Origin: Tubiluchus corallicola
Lineage: Eukaryota > Priapulida > Priapulimorpha > Priapulimorphida > Tubiluchidae
Assembly: GCA_030141605.1 (NCBI GenBank)
Contig: JAQGDQ010000036.1
Span: forward strand, 746,001-806,000
DNA length: 60,000 bases
Direction: 5' to 3'
The translations under genes were made by a program, and so were the position numbers. The notes beneath the pieces are model-generated. The model saw only the letters and a program-made list of their open reading frames with translations, ran no database searches and was not told the origin of the DNA. Of the stretch, positions 37,601-52,600 are shown piece after piece (the stretch's first letter is position 1; every line of letters starts with the position of its first letter).

Positions 37601-40600
37601 AAGCCAGAGCCAGTGTGTTCTCTTTGGCAGTTCGAGTGTGATAACGGCAGGTGTATTAGCTTTTATTACAAGTGTGATGGTGATGATGATTGTTATGACA
37701 ACAGCGATGAGAAGAATTGTACAGGTGAGTCTTGTAAGAATTTGCCATGATTAGGTTTCATATAGTAATCTGTAATCTGCTTTACTATCTTTCATGTAAT
37801 ATACAAGTTATTTGATTATATTTTTTCTAATATTAAACAAAAAATAAAAATTCTTAATTTATAATTTGATTTTTTGTATCATTGCACAGTGCATCACCAG
37901 TTACCGCAAGGGCATTTGTTCTGTATTGGTTATTGGTGTGTCATGAGTAAGTTTTAGAAATAGTGTGTTCATCCCATGCTTTTGCTTCTATCTTAGACCT
38001 ATTATTTTATAACTGAAATTATTTTTATTGGGTTTGTGCTGCTTACTAGATGTGCAAAGTCATATTTTGTGGAGGCCACATATGGTGCGTGTGGATACTG
38101 AAGGTTTTGAATTTTGTAATAGTTTTGGATGCATGTAAAATTTTTAGAGGTGTAGCTTGTGACATTTTTATAAAAGTGCTGTTGTGAAGTCGTGAATTTT
38201 ACCAGCTATTATTCTTGTTGATATAACTTTTATTAGAAAGCGCATATACAAATTGTGCAGTGTTGTGCATTTTATAAAAATTAATTGCATTCTTTGCTAT
38301 CTTTTTCATATTAGCATATTTTTCAAAGAATGCATAACTAGCTTTATTCACGTACAGTAAGTCCTCGCTTAACAACATTAATGTGTTCCAGCAAAATGCG
38401 ACCTTAAAGGAAAGGTTATATGAAACAATGTGTTCCATGGAAAATAATGTAAAAGCATTCATTTGGATCAGTAATGCTTGGCCTAGTAAGAGTGCTCACT
38501 AAGTTGCAGGACAAAAATCAATAATGCATGGCTACCTAAAGTTACCTACCTTGCCTTGAAAAAATTAATAATGCTTGGCTCATAAGATAAGCACTCCATG
38601 ACTTTATTCCTTACAGTTTTTAACTAAAAGTTAAACACAACTGAAGTTTGCAATGAAAATTAAAATTTGAAACATAGACTTTCTTTCTTGCATATGTGTA
38701 TCTTCCTCTGATTTATCCACATGTGTCATTTCTTCCTCTTTCTTGTTTGTCTGTGTTTGTTTTTTAGAAAAAATTAATTGTTTGTTTCGTAGACTCTTTT
38801 TTTCGCTAAAACTTCAACACTGTAAAGCATTATCAACATCATGCTTCATTTCTGAACTTCACTCTGTATCCGTATTATTTTAACAAAAAAATTTCACTCC
38901 AGCATCAATACTGTATTTGGAAAGCTTCATGCATGTGTTTGAGGCTAACCATTTCTGTTTAACACACCTGAGAAATATTTCTAGCGTTATTGTTTTTCCA
39001 ATAATGTAAAAGCATGGAAAGTGGAAGCAGTTATAATTAATCCAGTAATGTAACATGAGAGATTTTTATCAGAGGAATTTTATTTCTAGGCAGATGGGAA
39101 AGTACTGCCAATTAGCAAGTTGTCAGCAGTGAAACATTGCTTCCTGCCTTTGTCTGATTAGTAGGGCAAATTATTACTAGGGTGATTTCTTCTAAAAGCT
39201 TTTCATAAAACAGTACTTGAAGGCCAAAAAACCATCTTTAAAATAAAACATGCATCGTTAAATGAATAAAAGGTGTCAAAAGATCAAGATCATTAAAATG
39301 AAACCATTAAATAATGTGTCATTAAGAGAAGACTTACTCTACGTAGTTATAATTTTATGGTGCAGTTGCTTTTCAGCCTATATCGTATCGTACAGCTTTT
39401 TTAATTGGTTTTTGTAGCGCACCATTATAAACTGCTAGAAATGTGCATTTCAGAAATCACCTGCTCATCTACACAATTTAAATGTGAGGATGGACGCAAA
39501 TGTATTAGTCAATCATCCGTTTGTGATAATCGAAATGATTGTTCAGATGGATCAGATGAAAAGAACTGCCGTAAGTCTTGTATTGTTCTTTTCCATTTAA
39601 TTAATTTATTAGTTTACTACATAAAAAGTACAATTTGATGCGGTGTTCAATAATTTATTAAATTAATGCTTTTAAAGGTAGTTAAATGTATAAGTATAGT
39701 ATGGTTTGTTGAAAAATAAAGTAGATTTATCATGAAGAATAAGTTTCATCATGAAAAAATATCACTGAGAAAATGTAATTAAGCTGACTATTTATAATTT
39801 TGTGGTAAATTAGCATTGTTAATTGAGAAACAAAAGATAACTCATGATTTTTCATGTAATCATTTTAGCAAACAAAACATGTTCTGGCGAACAGTATCAG
39901 TGCACGAATGGCAACTGTGTGCCACAGTCATGGTTGTGTGACACTGAGAATGACTGCAAGGATGGTAGTGATGAAGGCATTTTTTGTCGTAAGTGTTACT
40001 TTCACTTATCGCAATGTTTCTGATGACTTAATATTTTGCTAGTTTTCACTTTTTTGTTTTCTAAATATTGTTTTACCACACAAGAGGTTCACACTAACTT
40101 GATATGAATTTGTGGTTTAGGCAATCACACTTGCAAGTCAACTCAGTTTGTTTGCGATAATGGCCGATGCATTAATAGAGTTTGGCTGTGTGATGGGGAC
40201 AATGATTGCTATGACAAAAGGTGAGGATTCTTGAAATAGGTTAATTCTGCAACTGCTTACTTTGTCCTACGATGCTGAAGTTTTTGTTTTCTGTGGAATG
40301 TTAAAGCATTTAGTGATTAGTCTTTAAGTTTTTCAAGGCTTGTTTCGCTATACTGCATTTCTGTTGCTTTGTTTACAGTGACGAGAAAAAATGTCCTCCA
40401 GTTACCTGTAGATCGTATGAGTTTACGTGTGCTGATTTGAAACAGTGTGTATCACTCACAGTAAGATGCGATGGCCACAATGATTGCAATGATGGCTCAG
40501 ATGAAGTCGGGTGTCGTAAGTTTTGTGTTAAAAGTTTGTTGTGTTTACTGTAGTAAATTGAAAAATGAACTTTCAATATCTTACATACGCTGGAAAAGAA

Positions 40601-43600
40601 GGAATATGTGAATTGTGTTGAAACCTTAGAACTGCATTCTGCATTCAAGTTATGTCTAATAATGCTGTCCTCAGCATGTGTCATATTAGTCTAAAGCTTT
40701 ATATAACACCATTATCTAATTGACAGTAATTATTTTGTTTTAGAAGTTGGAAATCATTTTGAAAACTAGACGGTGTTTATGACAAAGTCATAAACTTAAG
40801 ATTCTGCATTTTAACCAAAACTGCAAGTGTAGACTTTGAAAAATCTTTACTGACTTGATCTTTGTTTCAAGAATCATGATTTTGCTATTGCTAAATTATT
40901 TGTGCTTGATCACCTAGGGAATCCATTTTATTGCAATCCCATTTTAACACCCTTGCCTGTGTCACGTGAACTTGCCACTTTTCGAAAATGCTTAGCACAC
41001 ATCTATGCTACATCTAGCCATACATGCAATAACATAGGCTTCTAGTCCAATACTATAATAGGAGTTGAGCAACAAAGCCGTTTGCCCTAATTTTCACATT
41101 TTGGTTTCTGTCTCAGGCCCTTAAAGAACCCAAGGTTTTTAAAACCCCAGGTGCACATCTACCCCATAGTGCCTTAATACCTGTGGAAAAAAATTGAATT
41201 TAACTCAAAGCCCTAGGAGGAGTTCAGGTGTCTTCTCAGCAAGTTTGGTGACTTCAGGTATCATAGTTTTGGAGTTATTCACTGTCGTAGTGGAGAAACA
41301 ATAATAAACAGTTTATTTCCAAATAGCAGAATCTTAATAGTAAATGGTTGATTTACAATAAGATTCTGCTATATGCAGAATCTTAACAACAGCACTTAGC
41401 AGAAAAATTGTCATTGGCTAATTTTCTGAACGTAGAGTAAAATTGGCTAATGTCATACACAGGCTAATGTCAGACAATGAGCTTCAGATTTTTACTAAAA
41501 ATAACAAAATAGTATGAACACTGGATTTTCCTCTCCTTTTTTTGTCATTGCTTACTTTCTATATTACTTTTTTATTTTTAGCAAAGGCCTGAAGCCAACT
41601 GTCCGACATTAGGCTATTTTGCCAAATAATCCTAGTAGCACTAATTTAGGCAGACCTGTTATAATATTACATATAATAGAACTCAGTATTTTAATCTATA
41701 AAATTAAATTTGATTACTACAAAAATATTTTACTTTACATAGTATATTTACAGCATTTTTTAATAAGCCTAAGAATACAATTCAAAGAAAATTGTATTAA
41801 ATAAAGTGCATCATTATTTAAAAAAATGATCTGTAACTAAAACTGTGTAGCAAAACAGTTAAAAGGAATTTGTTACACAGTTCTAGTTATATATGTAATA
41901 TCAGTATTTTGCTTATTTTGTTACATTAGCATCGAGTGGACCAGGAAACTGTTTGCAAAAAGAATTTCAGTGTTCTACAGGAGTATGTCTTCCGCAAAAC
42001 TGGAAATGCGATGGTACTCCTGATTGTGAAAATGGAGAAGATGAAAAAGACTGTGGTAAGTGGGAAAACAGAAGGAATTGCCATTAAGTGTCATTCATAT
42101 TCTCTGTTGAGCTTACATGAGCCAGCTTAAGTATTTGTAAGCAGTAATTAGGATAAAAGGTCATCTAAACTTGAGTTCTGCTCATTGAAGCTTGAACTTT
42201 GGCTGATGATGCTCCACTATTTTTGTGTTGTTGTTTTTCATTAACTACCACAATTTTCGGAGCCAGAATACTTGGTGAGGTCCCTTTTACTAGTGACCCT
42301 TTTTAACTTGGTTTGGGCCTACATAATAAATTTGATGACAAAGGGACTATCTAGTTATTTGATATCATGGATGCTGAATTTTGTTGATTACTTTGTGGTA
42401 TGCATCCACAATTATCAAACAGAAATTAAATTTTCTTGGAAGTGCTAGGAACATTTACTTCTGAGTACTTTGAAAACTCTTTGCTGCATGTTAATATATT
42501 GTGGTTAAAAACCAAACTGGAAATTTATGCATTCCCTTTGTTGCTCTGAAACATTTGTTTATACACCATACTTTGTTTAGGGCCATTTAGTGGCCGTGTT
42601 TAATGTTTATTATTTTAATAAGAAAGTAATGCGTAATAGTGAAAGTTAGTTTAATGTTTATTATATTTAATAAGAGTTGTAATGCGAAACAATAAAATAT
42701 TTCATTTTTTTTTATTTTAATTGGCCAGACAATTATTTAGCAAGGTACCACTGAACATGCAAAAGGTGATGTCCACTACATTATTTCATATTAAAGGCAT
42801 CATTTAACAATATTTCACTCAAAACCTCATTTTGTTGAAATGAATTACCATCATTAAGCAAAATCAAATTCTTTACCTTTTTTGCTATGATATTTTTTAT
42901 TAAATGTTTTTACTGTTTTTTTATAGATGTTATAACGTGTGCAACAAACAACTTTAGGTGTGACAATGGACACTGCATTTATAAAGCTTGGGTTTGTGAT
43001 GGTGATGACGACTGTGGTGACAATAGCGATGAAAGTGTAAAGCAGGGATGTGGTCAGTAATTGATCCTGCTTCCTATAGTATTAGCAGCTTTAACGACTT
43101 CATCATTTTTATCCATATTTGCCATTTATTAAATTATAGAATTATTGTATTACTATCACTGCAAGTTAGTTATCTTGTTTTTGAGAGTACCGTTGAAGCA
43201 TCTGTTATTTTTTTAGCTGCTCCTGAATTTCGCTGTCCATTTTCAAAGTGGCAATGTCCAGGTTTGCGAACCTGTATAAATCAGACAAATGTATGCGACG
43301 GAACGCCTAACTGCGATAACGGTCTGGACGAAGGTCCTGGATGTGGTGAGTCTTACCCGAGGAACATTCATTTGTGCATTTGTTTTTCCATTTTGCAGAA
43401 ATAGAGATGTGATGTAGGTAACGTGTCTATATTTATTGCAGGATTATCAGACTGTGCATCTCAGCCTGTTGACAATGCCTGTAGTTACCAGTGTATCAAC
43501 ACACCCGCTGGACCGGAATGTGTATGTCCGGAGGGTCAGTCTCTTAATGCCACTACATGTATTGGTATGTCCCAAGTTGTTATTTTTGAATAGTCTAAAT

Positions 43601-46600
43601 TATGATGAATTAGATTAACTGTACAAACTGAAACAATTTTTTGCAATCTGTCTATTTTTTTAGCATTTAGTTATAGCGCCAACTTGTGAAATGTTGGTTT
43701 GTACGAGAATTTTGGTAAGTTTATTGCTTTTGCAGATTTGAATGAATGTGATCCACCTGGTGCCTGTAGTCAAATGTGTGAAAACACTAAGGGGTCATTC
43801 ACATGTTCATGTGCATCAGGTTACACACTGGACAACAATAGAGTTTTCTGCAAAGCGAACAGTAAGTGTTTTAAAATTTTCACTAATAATTCTTTTGATT
43901 AAAATATTTAAGTCTGATGTTTTGTTCATTCATATTTAAGGAATGCCCAGAGATTTCAAGTAACATTTTTTTCACTGTAGATGTGACTGATGCCTACCTT
44001 GTGTTTTCAAATCGTAATAAGTTGATTAAGAGTAATTTGAGGCTGCAAGATACAGACAAGCTGCCGTTCAAAGTTCAGTATGCAGTTGGTATCAGTTTTG
44101 ATGTATCTACTGACATGATTTACTGGTCAGATCTTGAATCAAAAACGATAAGCAGAGCCTATATTAATGGAACTGGAGAGGAAAAGGTCAGTATAGCCAC
44201 TTTTCTTCATTAAATGCAATTGAAGTTATTTCACTCTATGGAAAGTTAATCTTTTGTTTTTGATAGTGCATAATATTTTCATGGTGCTAAGTGAGATGAA
44301 AGAGTAATTCATCTGTTCTTTATTGGAGAAATTTTTGAATGTGCTACCTCACAAGATCCATATTATAATATAATGTTGGATTTGTAATTCTACACCTACA
44401 CTTATTATTAGACACTGGAAAAAATAATTACTCAGTGACAATAATTAATATTTGTGAAATTATTAATTTTGCTGATTGTGTTAGTTTGTTCAGTGTATTA
44501 GTAGAGAAATGCGTGATATAATTAAAACACTAAAATTTGATATGATTGTTGCCTTTTAAAGGTAATAACCTCTGGCATAGATGTTGTTGAAGCTGTTTGT
44601 TTTGATTGGATTGGACGTAATCTATACTGGATTGATTATGGGCTGGAAACAATAGAGGCCTCTAACTATGATGGCAGCTACAGAATTGTTTTGCTTGATA
44701 AAAACATAACTAATCCTAGAGGATTTGCCATTGATCCAACTGAAAAGTATGTACTAGGTTATAATTTTTAAGCTGACGCTTCACCATTAATTCTAGTATA
44801 ATTTTCTATAATTGCTAATAATTCTTAATTTTAATCTTTGTATATCTTTTGGCACTGACAAATGTGAGTTCTTAATGTTTGTTCTTATCATTTACGGTTA
44901 ATCTTATTTCTTTGTTTCTTTCAAACAATGGAAGCTAGGCAGCTGTTATTGTTCACAGTGTGTTAGAGTAACTTTTAGTTATCTCATTTATCTAAATGTA
45001 AAAATCTAAAAAAATCTAAAAATTTATCATTACATTAGATATCACATTCTAGTTCATTTAATTCATTGATGTTTTTAGAGCAAGAGTAATGTTTTGGACA
45101 GATTGGGGTGATCATCCAAGAATAGAAAGAGCAGGTCTAGATGGCAGTAACCGTACCATCATTATCAACACCAAGATTTCCTGGCCAAATGGGCTTACTA
45201 TTGACTATCCGACTATGCGCTTGTATTTTGCTGACAGTCGCTTGGATTACATCGATTATTGCAATTACGATGGGACTGGCAGATACCAAGTTATTGCAAA
45301 TGATCATGTATGATTTTGTGTGTGTTGTAATGTTTTGTTGATGGTGTGGGGGCACTGAATGCACATTTTCATCAACCAAACCAAAGCCGGTTTTTTTATG
45401 CTTACGTGCCACCGAACCGAAGCTTAATCGAATGATCGGCCATGCTGCCGAACCGAATTCCGAATAAAATATCAAGTTAAACCAGACCGAAGCTGACCGA
45501 ATTTTTTACCGAAACTGGAGAGGAATTTTTCTTGCAACTTCAAATGAAAACAGTTATAAATTCTGTAATGTTTTATCATTTTAATTTAGTGGTGACTGGT
45601 GAGCAGTGTAAATTTGTTCTGATTACTAATTTAGTTTTACTATAAATTAATGTTATGTAGTACAGCATTAAGTATTTTAAAAGCAGCCCTAATTCTTTCG
45701 AAAATCGTTAAAATTATTTTGTATATTCAGTAAAAACATTATTTAAGCAAAACTACAATAGTATAATTGTTTACTAACTCAAGTTCTCGTTGATTTGTTT
45801 GTACATTGGTCATGTATGCCCAAATACAGTGCCGCTACACTTTGCCCCTTGATGCGGCTTCTGTATCGATGGTGCATCGCATTTTTCGAGTTATTATACA
45901 GAAACAGAAAGCAAAATGTCAGCTGTTGTGACGTGTTCACCATTTACTATCATTTTTTTCAGATTAGTTTTTATAGGCTTTATAGATAAATATTCAGTTT
46001 GCTTTAATGCAATTTTCCCAGAATTTGACAATTATTAAACAAAGTAACTTTGGTATACCGAAGGTTCTCCGAACCTTTGATAATTAGTACAGAAGTTTAC
46101 TGATCCGGATTTTTGATACAAATATTCCGGGAAAAATTCAGTGACCCGAATGTTCGGTGGTTCTCTCGGGGAACTTTATTTATTTTTTATTCTAACCATA
46201 ATTTTTGTATTTACATACATTTGTTGTTTAATTGTTACTGTCAGGTCATTCCCCACTTTCTTTTTACAAAATTCCCAACTTTTGAGGGCAAAAATGACTT
46301 TTGATTCTTAAGCCATTCATTGAAAGTTATACATTTGGATGAAAAATGGATTTTGTTTACTGTCTCTCTGCAAATACTGTTTATGTCACTAGGTTCTTGC
46401 CTTCATCACATATGTCAGCTTAACAGAAAAAGGTGGCAACTTTATTGTCAGATTAAACTTTGTTCAGACTTTCGTAATACTTTATTGATGTGTTGTATAT
46501 ATTGTAGTTCTTACAACATGTACATGCCATCACATTGTTTGAAGACAATATCTACTGGACAGATCGGGAGAGAAACACGGTCATGCAATGTAATAAATTC

Positions 46601-49600
46601 ACGTGTAATAACCAGACTATTGTGCAGCAAGGTCTGAACAAACCTCTTTATGTACAAGTGCACCATCCTGTTAGGCAGCCAGATGGTAAGATTTAATTTT
46701 TATAATCGGTTGTGTAATTAATTTTTATTGCTTTATATTTACTAGGGTTGTGCTAGATTGGTTGCAAATTCCCAGACTGAGCAATTTGAATGGTCCCAGC
46801 TTTAATCCTGATCTAACAGGAATTTTGTTAGATCTGCTTTTCTATAGCACAAATTTTTCAATTAAGGGCAAAGTTAGTCAGCATAAAAATACGCACAGCA
46901 GTCTAGTTACCTGAATAGTGTTAATTTCTTTAAAGAATTTGGAAGATTTCTATCAAAATGTTTAGAAATTTAGGAAATTGATTTTTTGTGCATAATAACT
47001 GCAGCGTCAGTAATACTGGTAATCTTCATACAATTGTTCCATGTGGTACGTAGTGTACAATGGTACAGCTAGTGCTGCGAAAATTTCTGTTACCTACTTA
47101 TTCAGCTTTTGACAGCAAAAGTATAGTTTAATGTTGTTTAGTTGTAAACCCAACATACACAGACTATGCTGTATGCATGTGCACGGTGTGTGAACTGTGA
47201 CTCGTGCTCACAACTATGGTATACTAAGCTTGAAAAAGCAAGTGCGGTGTTTTCATTTAAAAATTCTGAAGAAAAATGAAGCTTATGTTGCTAATTTGGA
47301 TTCGAACATGGATTCAATACAAACAGTTCTGTAATACTTGATCCTGTACAGCTTTAATATTTACTAAATATTCATTTTACAGTTATTCGTGTTTGCATTT
47401 TATAGGTCCTAATCCATGCGCAAATGAGCCATGCTCTTACCTGTGTCTACTTGCACCTGGCAAGCCAGGATATTCATGTGTATGCCCTGTTGGAATGATA
47501 GTTGATTCCCAGAAGTCAAGTTCTTGTGTCAATGGTAAACTAAATTGTGTTTTTTTCAATAATATACTGTTTTTTTTATTTTTTATTATATTTGGAATAA
47601 ATATTTTATATTAAAGCTTTCATAAGTGTGTATAAACAAAAGAGTGTCTTTGTCGTAAGAGTAGCTGAAATTTGTATGTGTCAAGATCAGCATTTAAAAC
47701 ATGTCTTTATACTAAAATTCTGTAACAGAATACTAATGTTCTGTATGCTGACTAGAAAGGAGCCTAAAATTTGCTTTTTATGGAAATCAAGAGCCTTTCA
47801 GTTGTCAGATTGATTTTTAATGAATAGTGGTTTCTGCTGTCTTTGAATTGATGCTTTGATTTGTAAAGAAGTTTGATAAAGTGTCCTGAATAAAATCTAC
47901 AACAAACTTGTATGTCTTTATTCTTGAAACAGAAGTAGTGAACACTATTAAACTAATAACTGTTTTTAACAGGTAAAAAAGAATAACTAATTTAACGACT
48001 ACAGAAATCAGCCAAAATTGTGTTTGTATTGGCAACATTTGGTCATGTTGATTTTTTTGTATGTTTACCTTTTTTTGTACATTTTCATCAGACACTACTC
48101 CATATCTTATGTACATGAAACGAGATCCTGGGAAGATTCTTGGCTTGTCAATGGATCCAGACACTAAGAACCCTTTTAACAATTTTGTTCCAATTACTGG
48201 CATTAAGAACATTCGTGATTTTGATTATGATTCTCGGGATGGCTGGATCTACTGGATTGAAACAGGAAAACCTGTAAATGGTCAAATTCCTGTAAGTAAA
48301 CAGTTTTAACTACTAGATTAGTTTTGGGTTTTGGGTTGAAGATTTCACATTGAGGTTGCAGATTGATATCCGAGTGATTTGTCATGTAATAGATGCCTTG
48401 TGCAATTTTTTGCTGCTGACAGAATTTAACATGATGATAACTTCAATATTTAATCATGATTTCCTCCCCCTCCTCTTTGCTGTCTTCCTCCAAGCGATAG
48501 GGATTCTGATTTGTTCACTGCTCTTGCCCGTGTCAGTGCCTAAGGCCCTAAGCCAATGATGTCAAATTAAAAGTGGTGAAAACGATTAATACTTCGCTCA
48601 ACTTTGAACCACAGCTGCTTACACAGAAAGCAAATGCAATTCCCATACACTAATGAATTATGCACATGAAATAATACTCCACTTATTGCTTACCTGCTGA
48701 AATGATCGATTGTCACTGTGCAGGCTGGGCTTCTTACTTTAATTTGACCTATTTTATTGCTGTAGTAAATGAGTGAATATTCCACTTGAAATGTTAGCAA
48801 CAAAATCACAATATTTAAGCATTTTATTATTCGTGAACAGTTTCTTTACATTCCAAGCTTATTTTTATTAGTAGGGGTTTAGCTGTTTTATTTTGAAAGC
48901 GGATTTTATATAAAATAACTTGTTTTTATGCTGCAATTATAGGATGATGAGGAAGCTCCATATTTGGTAATCAAAATTTGGTTATTTTGTTCCTTATACA
49001 AGATAGGTAACAATTGATAGACTGATAATTTGATAGTCCATTTTCAAGTGTTTATTTCATGGGAATGATACTGTAATATTGACATACCAATGGAATAATA
49101 TCCTATTCATCAGATTCATTATGTCGTGCAATATGTGATACAATAATATTATTTTGTACAAATGTAAGAACCTTGCCAGTGCTTATGAAATATTCAAAAA
49201 CAGTTTAGCAAGGAAAAGTTGCTTAACAGAAAAATGGTGATGCAGTCATAGAAAAAAATTATTCATGTGTAAACAGTAATCTAGTTATGTTTACCCATTG
49301 AATTGTACATTTTCAATTTTTCATCATCTGCAACCCCCTTGAATCTTACAAATTTCATTTTAGTTACTAAAGAATATTTGTTCTGTCTGTATGTTTGTAA
49401 GTGCTTTGTGTATCTATAGCAGTATTATGTTGGCTTTGCTCAAATAGCCACATTAAATTGATTCAACTCACCTTCTCTTTCCATTACAAACAGTGACTTG
49501 TCTTAAATCTATCTGTAAAGTTTTAGCTTTTTGTTATTTTTTGCAGTTTTAATTAATTATTTTTTTATTGTAGTCCATTATCAAACGAGTACGGTTTGAC

Positions 49601-52600
49601 GGCCAGAATATGACCACGTTTGACAATGGTTCTATCATCGGTGGCGGTGATAGGTTAGGACTGAATAACAAGTTTGGCTTAAATTCGGTCGCATTTGACT
49701 GGATTGGACGTAACCTATATGTAGCGAATCAGGCAGCTGGCAGAATTGAAATCATTAAAGTAGATGGGGATGTCAGGCGACATGCAGTTATCTTGGAGAA
49801 TAATGGGACAAGAAATAGTGTAGCAAATCCTGTAGCACTAGCAGTGGATCCTATCAATGGGTAAACACACCTTGAGCATGTATACTTTGATAGGAATTTT
49901 TGAAACAGATCCGATCAGTTACTCTTCTTGAATTTTTTCCTGATTACCGATTGCTGCTAAATGTAATTTTCCTCTGATCCACAGATCCGATTTGCTTCAA
50001 ATTGTGTCAAATTAGTCTCTATACTTTGTAGTGTCAGCAGATTCTTGCCTATAACTTGTAGATGTTTCAACAAGTTTTTCTGATCCTATCTTAGTTTTTT
50101 TTATACCATTCGATTGCCGGTACCCACTCATCAGCTTCTAATCACTGATACTTGATCAAATTGCAATACTTTTGAACAAAATTAGTTTATAAAAAAGCCA
50201 ACACATATTATTAGTTAATTGTTAATTTATGAACTATTTTTCATTTGTTTTCAGCAAACTATTCTGGCTAGATAATGGTGGTTCAGGAGTGCCTAGAAAG
50301 GTCGCAAAAGCTAATTTAGATGGATCTAGTGCTTCTGTTTTGGAGTCGTCAGGTTTACATGATTTGGATTACTTAACAATTGACTTGAAGGACCAGCAGT
50401 TGTACTACACAATGGATGATATGAGTTGGGTAGGTTTTCTCAAAGACATTAAGTTGTTTATGAAGTAATTCACTTTGGTTATGTGTTGCGTCCTTGCGTA
50501 TTGAGCAATAATTTTTTGATTTGGTAGCATAAGGGCGAAATTCCTTCTGTTATATTTAAAATCTGCAAATGAACAGTTTTATGTCTATCTTTCATTCCAA
50601 ACAAGCAATAAGTGTGGCTTAGGTTATTTGCAAGAATTCGAACTGTGTATGTGGCTGCAATTGATTCAATCTTATGAATTTTTAATTTAAATTGTTTCAA
50701 GTATGCAGACAGTTGTTTTGAGGGTGTTGAATTAAGTTTTGTTAATTAATGGACATTTAATGGAATTAGAGAAATCATTTATCACTAAATCAAACGTTAT
50801 AAAATGGTTTTATATAGAATCAGATTTTGTACATACATCAATTTATAATTTGAGTTTTTTGCTTATGAATATGATATGACAGTGTACAGTGTTATGCTTT
50901 AGCAGATAAAAAATAATAATTTGGCTATTCATGTTCTAATTGAATTTGTTTATACTAGTAAACTGTTAAACTGTTTTTTTTATAGATAGAGAAAGTTACA
51001 ACTGGAGGCCTGAATAGAAAACATTTGGGATTTGCTCAGAATATTGGCACACCAAAAGGTGTGGCTGTTTACAAGAATTTTCTCTATGCAGCTGACACTG
51101 CTTATGAGAAAATTAGCCGTCGTGGGAAAGAAAATGGCATTGATGATGACAAAGAGGTTGTTCTATTGAAAAACGAAAAGAATGTATTTCAGCTTCGAGT
51201 AAAGTACCAGCAAGAATGTAAGGAACTACTTGATTATATTTTTCGGTGATAAATTCTGATACTTTTATATGATAAATTTTTCTTTTTATATTATATACCT
51301 AATAATTTAGGTTTGACATTAAATCACATTTCCGAGATATTTCATGTCATATTAAATTAATACAAAAATATGTGAAAACAAACACAACAAGGCCAAAACA
51401 TGATTAATAAGCAGTGCCTTAACTTGCTTACCCGTTTCATTTAATTCTGTTTAGTAGCAATGAAAGTTTTCTATAAGTCACCCAGTAAACTGAATGTAAT
51501 ATAATCCGCTTAAAATAATTGTTTCAGTGATTAAAGATCATCCTTGTTTAACAAATAATGGTGATTGTGAGCATATATGTATTCCAAAAGATGGCGTTAG
51601 TAGAGTGTGCATTTGTGCAACTGGGTATACATTACAGAACCAGACACACTGCAAAAGTAAGTACTGCAAATGGCTAAAAATAATTAGTATATTGAATAAA
51701 GCATTTGTTTATTTTTTCTTATTTAAAACACTAGCAGAATAAAATGTTATCATTGTAACTCTAATTTAGTAATAATGAACTTACAGTGTTTTTGTACGTG
51801 TAATGAAGCAATTTACACTGTTTAGATCACACATCATTTATGGTTGTAAGCACACTGTCGGCAATTTCTGGGTATGCATTGAATTCTACAGGAAGTGAGC
51901 CAGCCATCATGCCCATTGGTGGAACACAAGGTATATGCATATATGTAAAGTAATTTACTTATAAAAAGTTTTTCTTATAATAGCAAGCTTTACATGATAT
52001 TGTTGGGATTATTGAAAACGTAGTTTCCTCACAGTGTGTTTGTTTGCTCTGTGATTTCTAAATTGCTTAAAAAAATTCATAGCATATAGGAAAAGATTAA
52101 ATTTGTATCTATGGTGTTAACATAAAATTCAGTTGATTTTTCAGGCCTGACAAAACGCCTTTACGTTATTTTTTGAAAATTAATTCCATGTGACATTTGT
52201 AATTTTTTTTACTTTGCTGTTCAGGCTTCCAAGCACTTCATGTTGATGTACATGTAAAGGAGGGCTGGATTTACTGGTGCAATTATGATCAGAAGGGTAA
52301 ACAAAATGCTATACGCAGAATACGTCCAAATGGATCTGACTATGAGGAGCTCGTTTCGACTGGCATTGGTAAAAATGGAATACGTGGCCTTGCTGTTGAT
52401 TGGGTTGCAGGTATGTTTTTTGAGCTTCACTGGATCCGAGTTCTGGACTTTCTTATGGATGTTGCTTGCCTTTAATAAATAACTGGGAAGCAAATGCAAA
52501 TTAGCACAAAAAGACGAAAAACATGCAATATTAATTATTAAAAATTTAACTCCGTTCTCGATATATTGTAGATCTATAAAAATCATGGTGAGCATAATTT

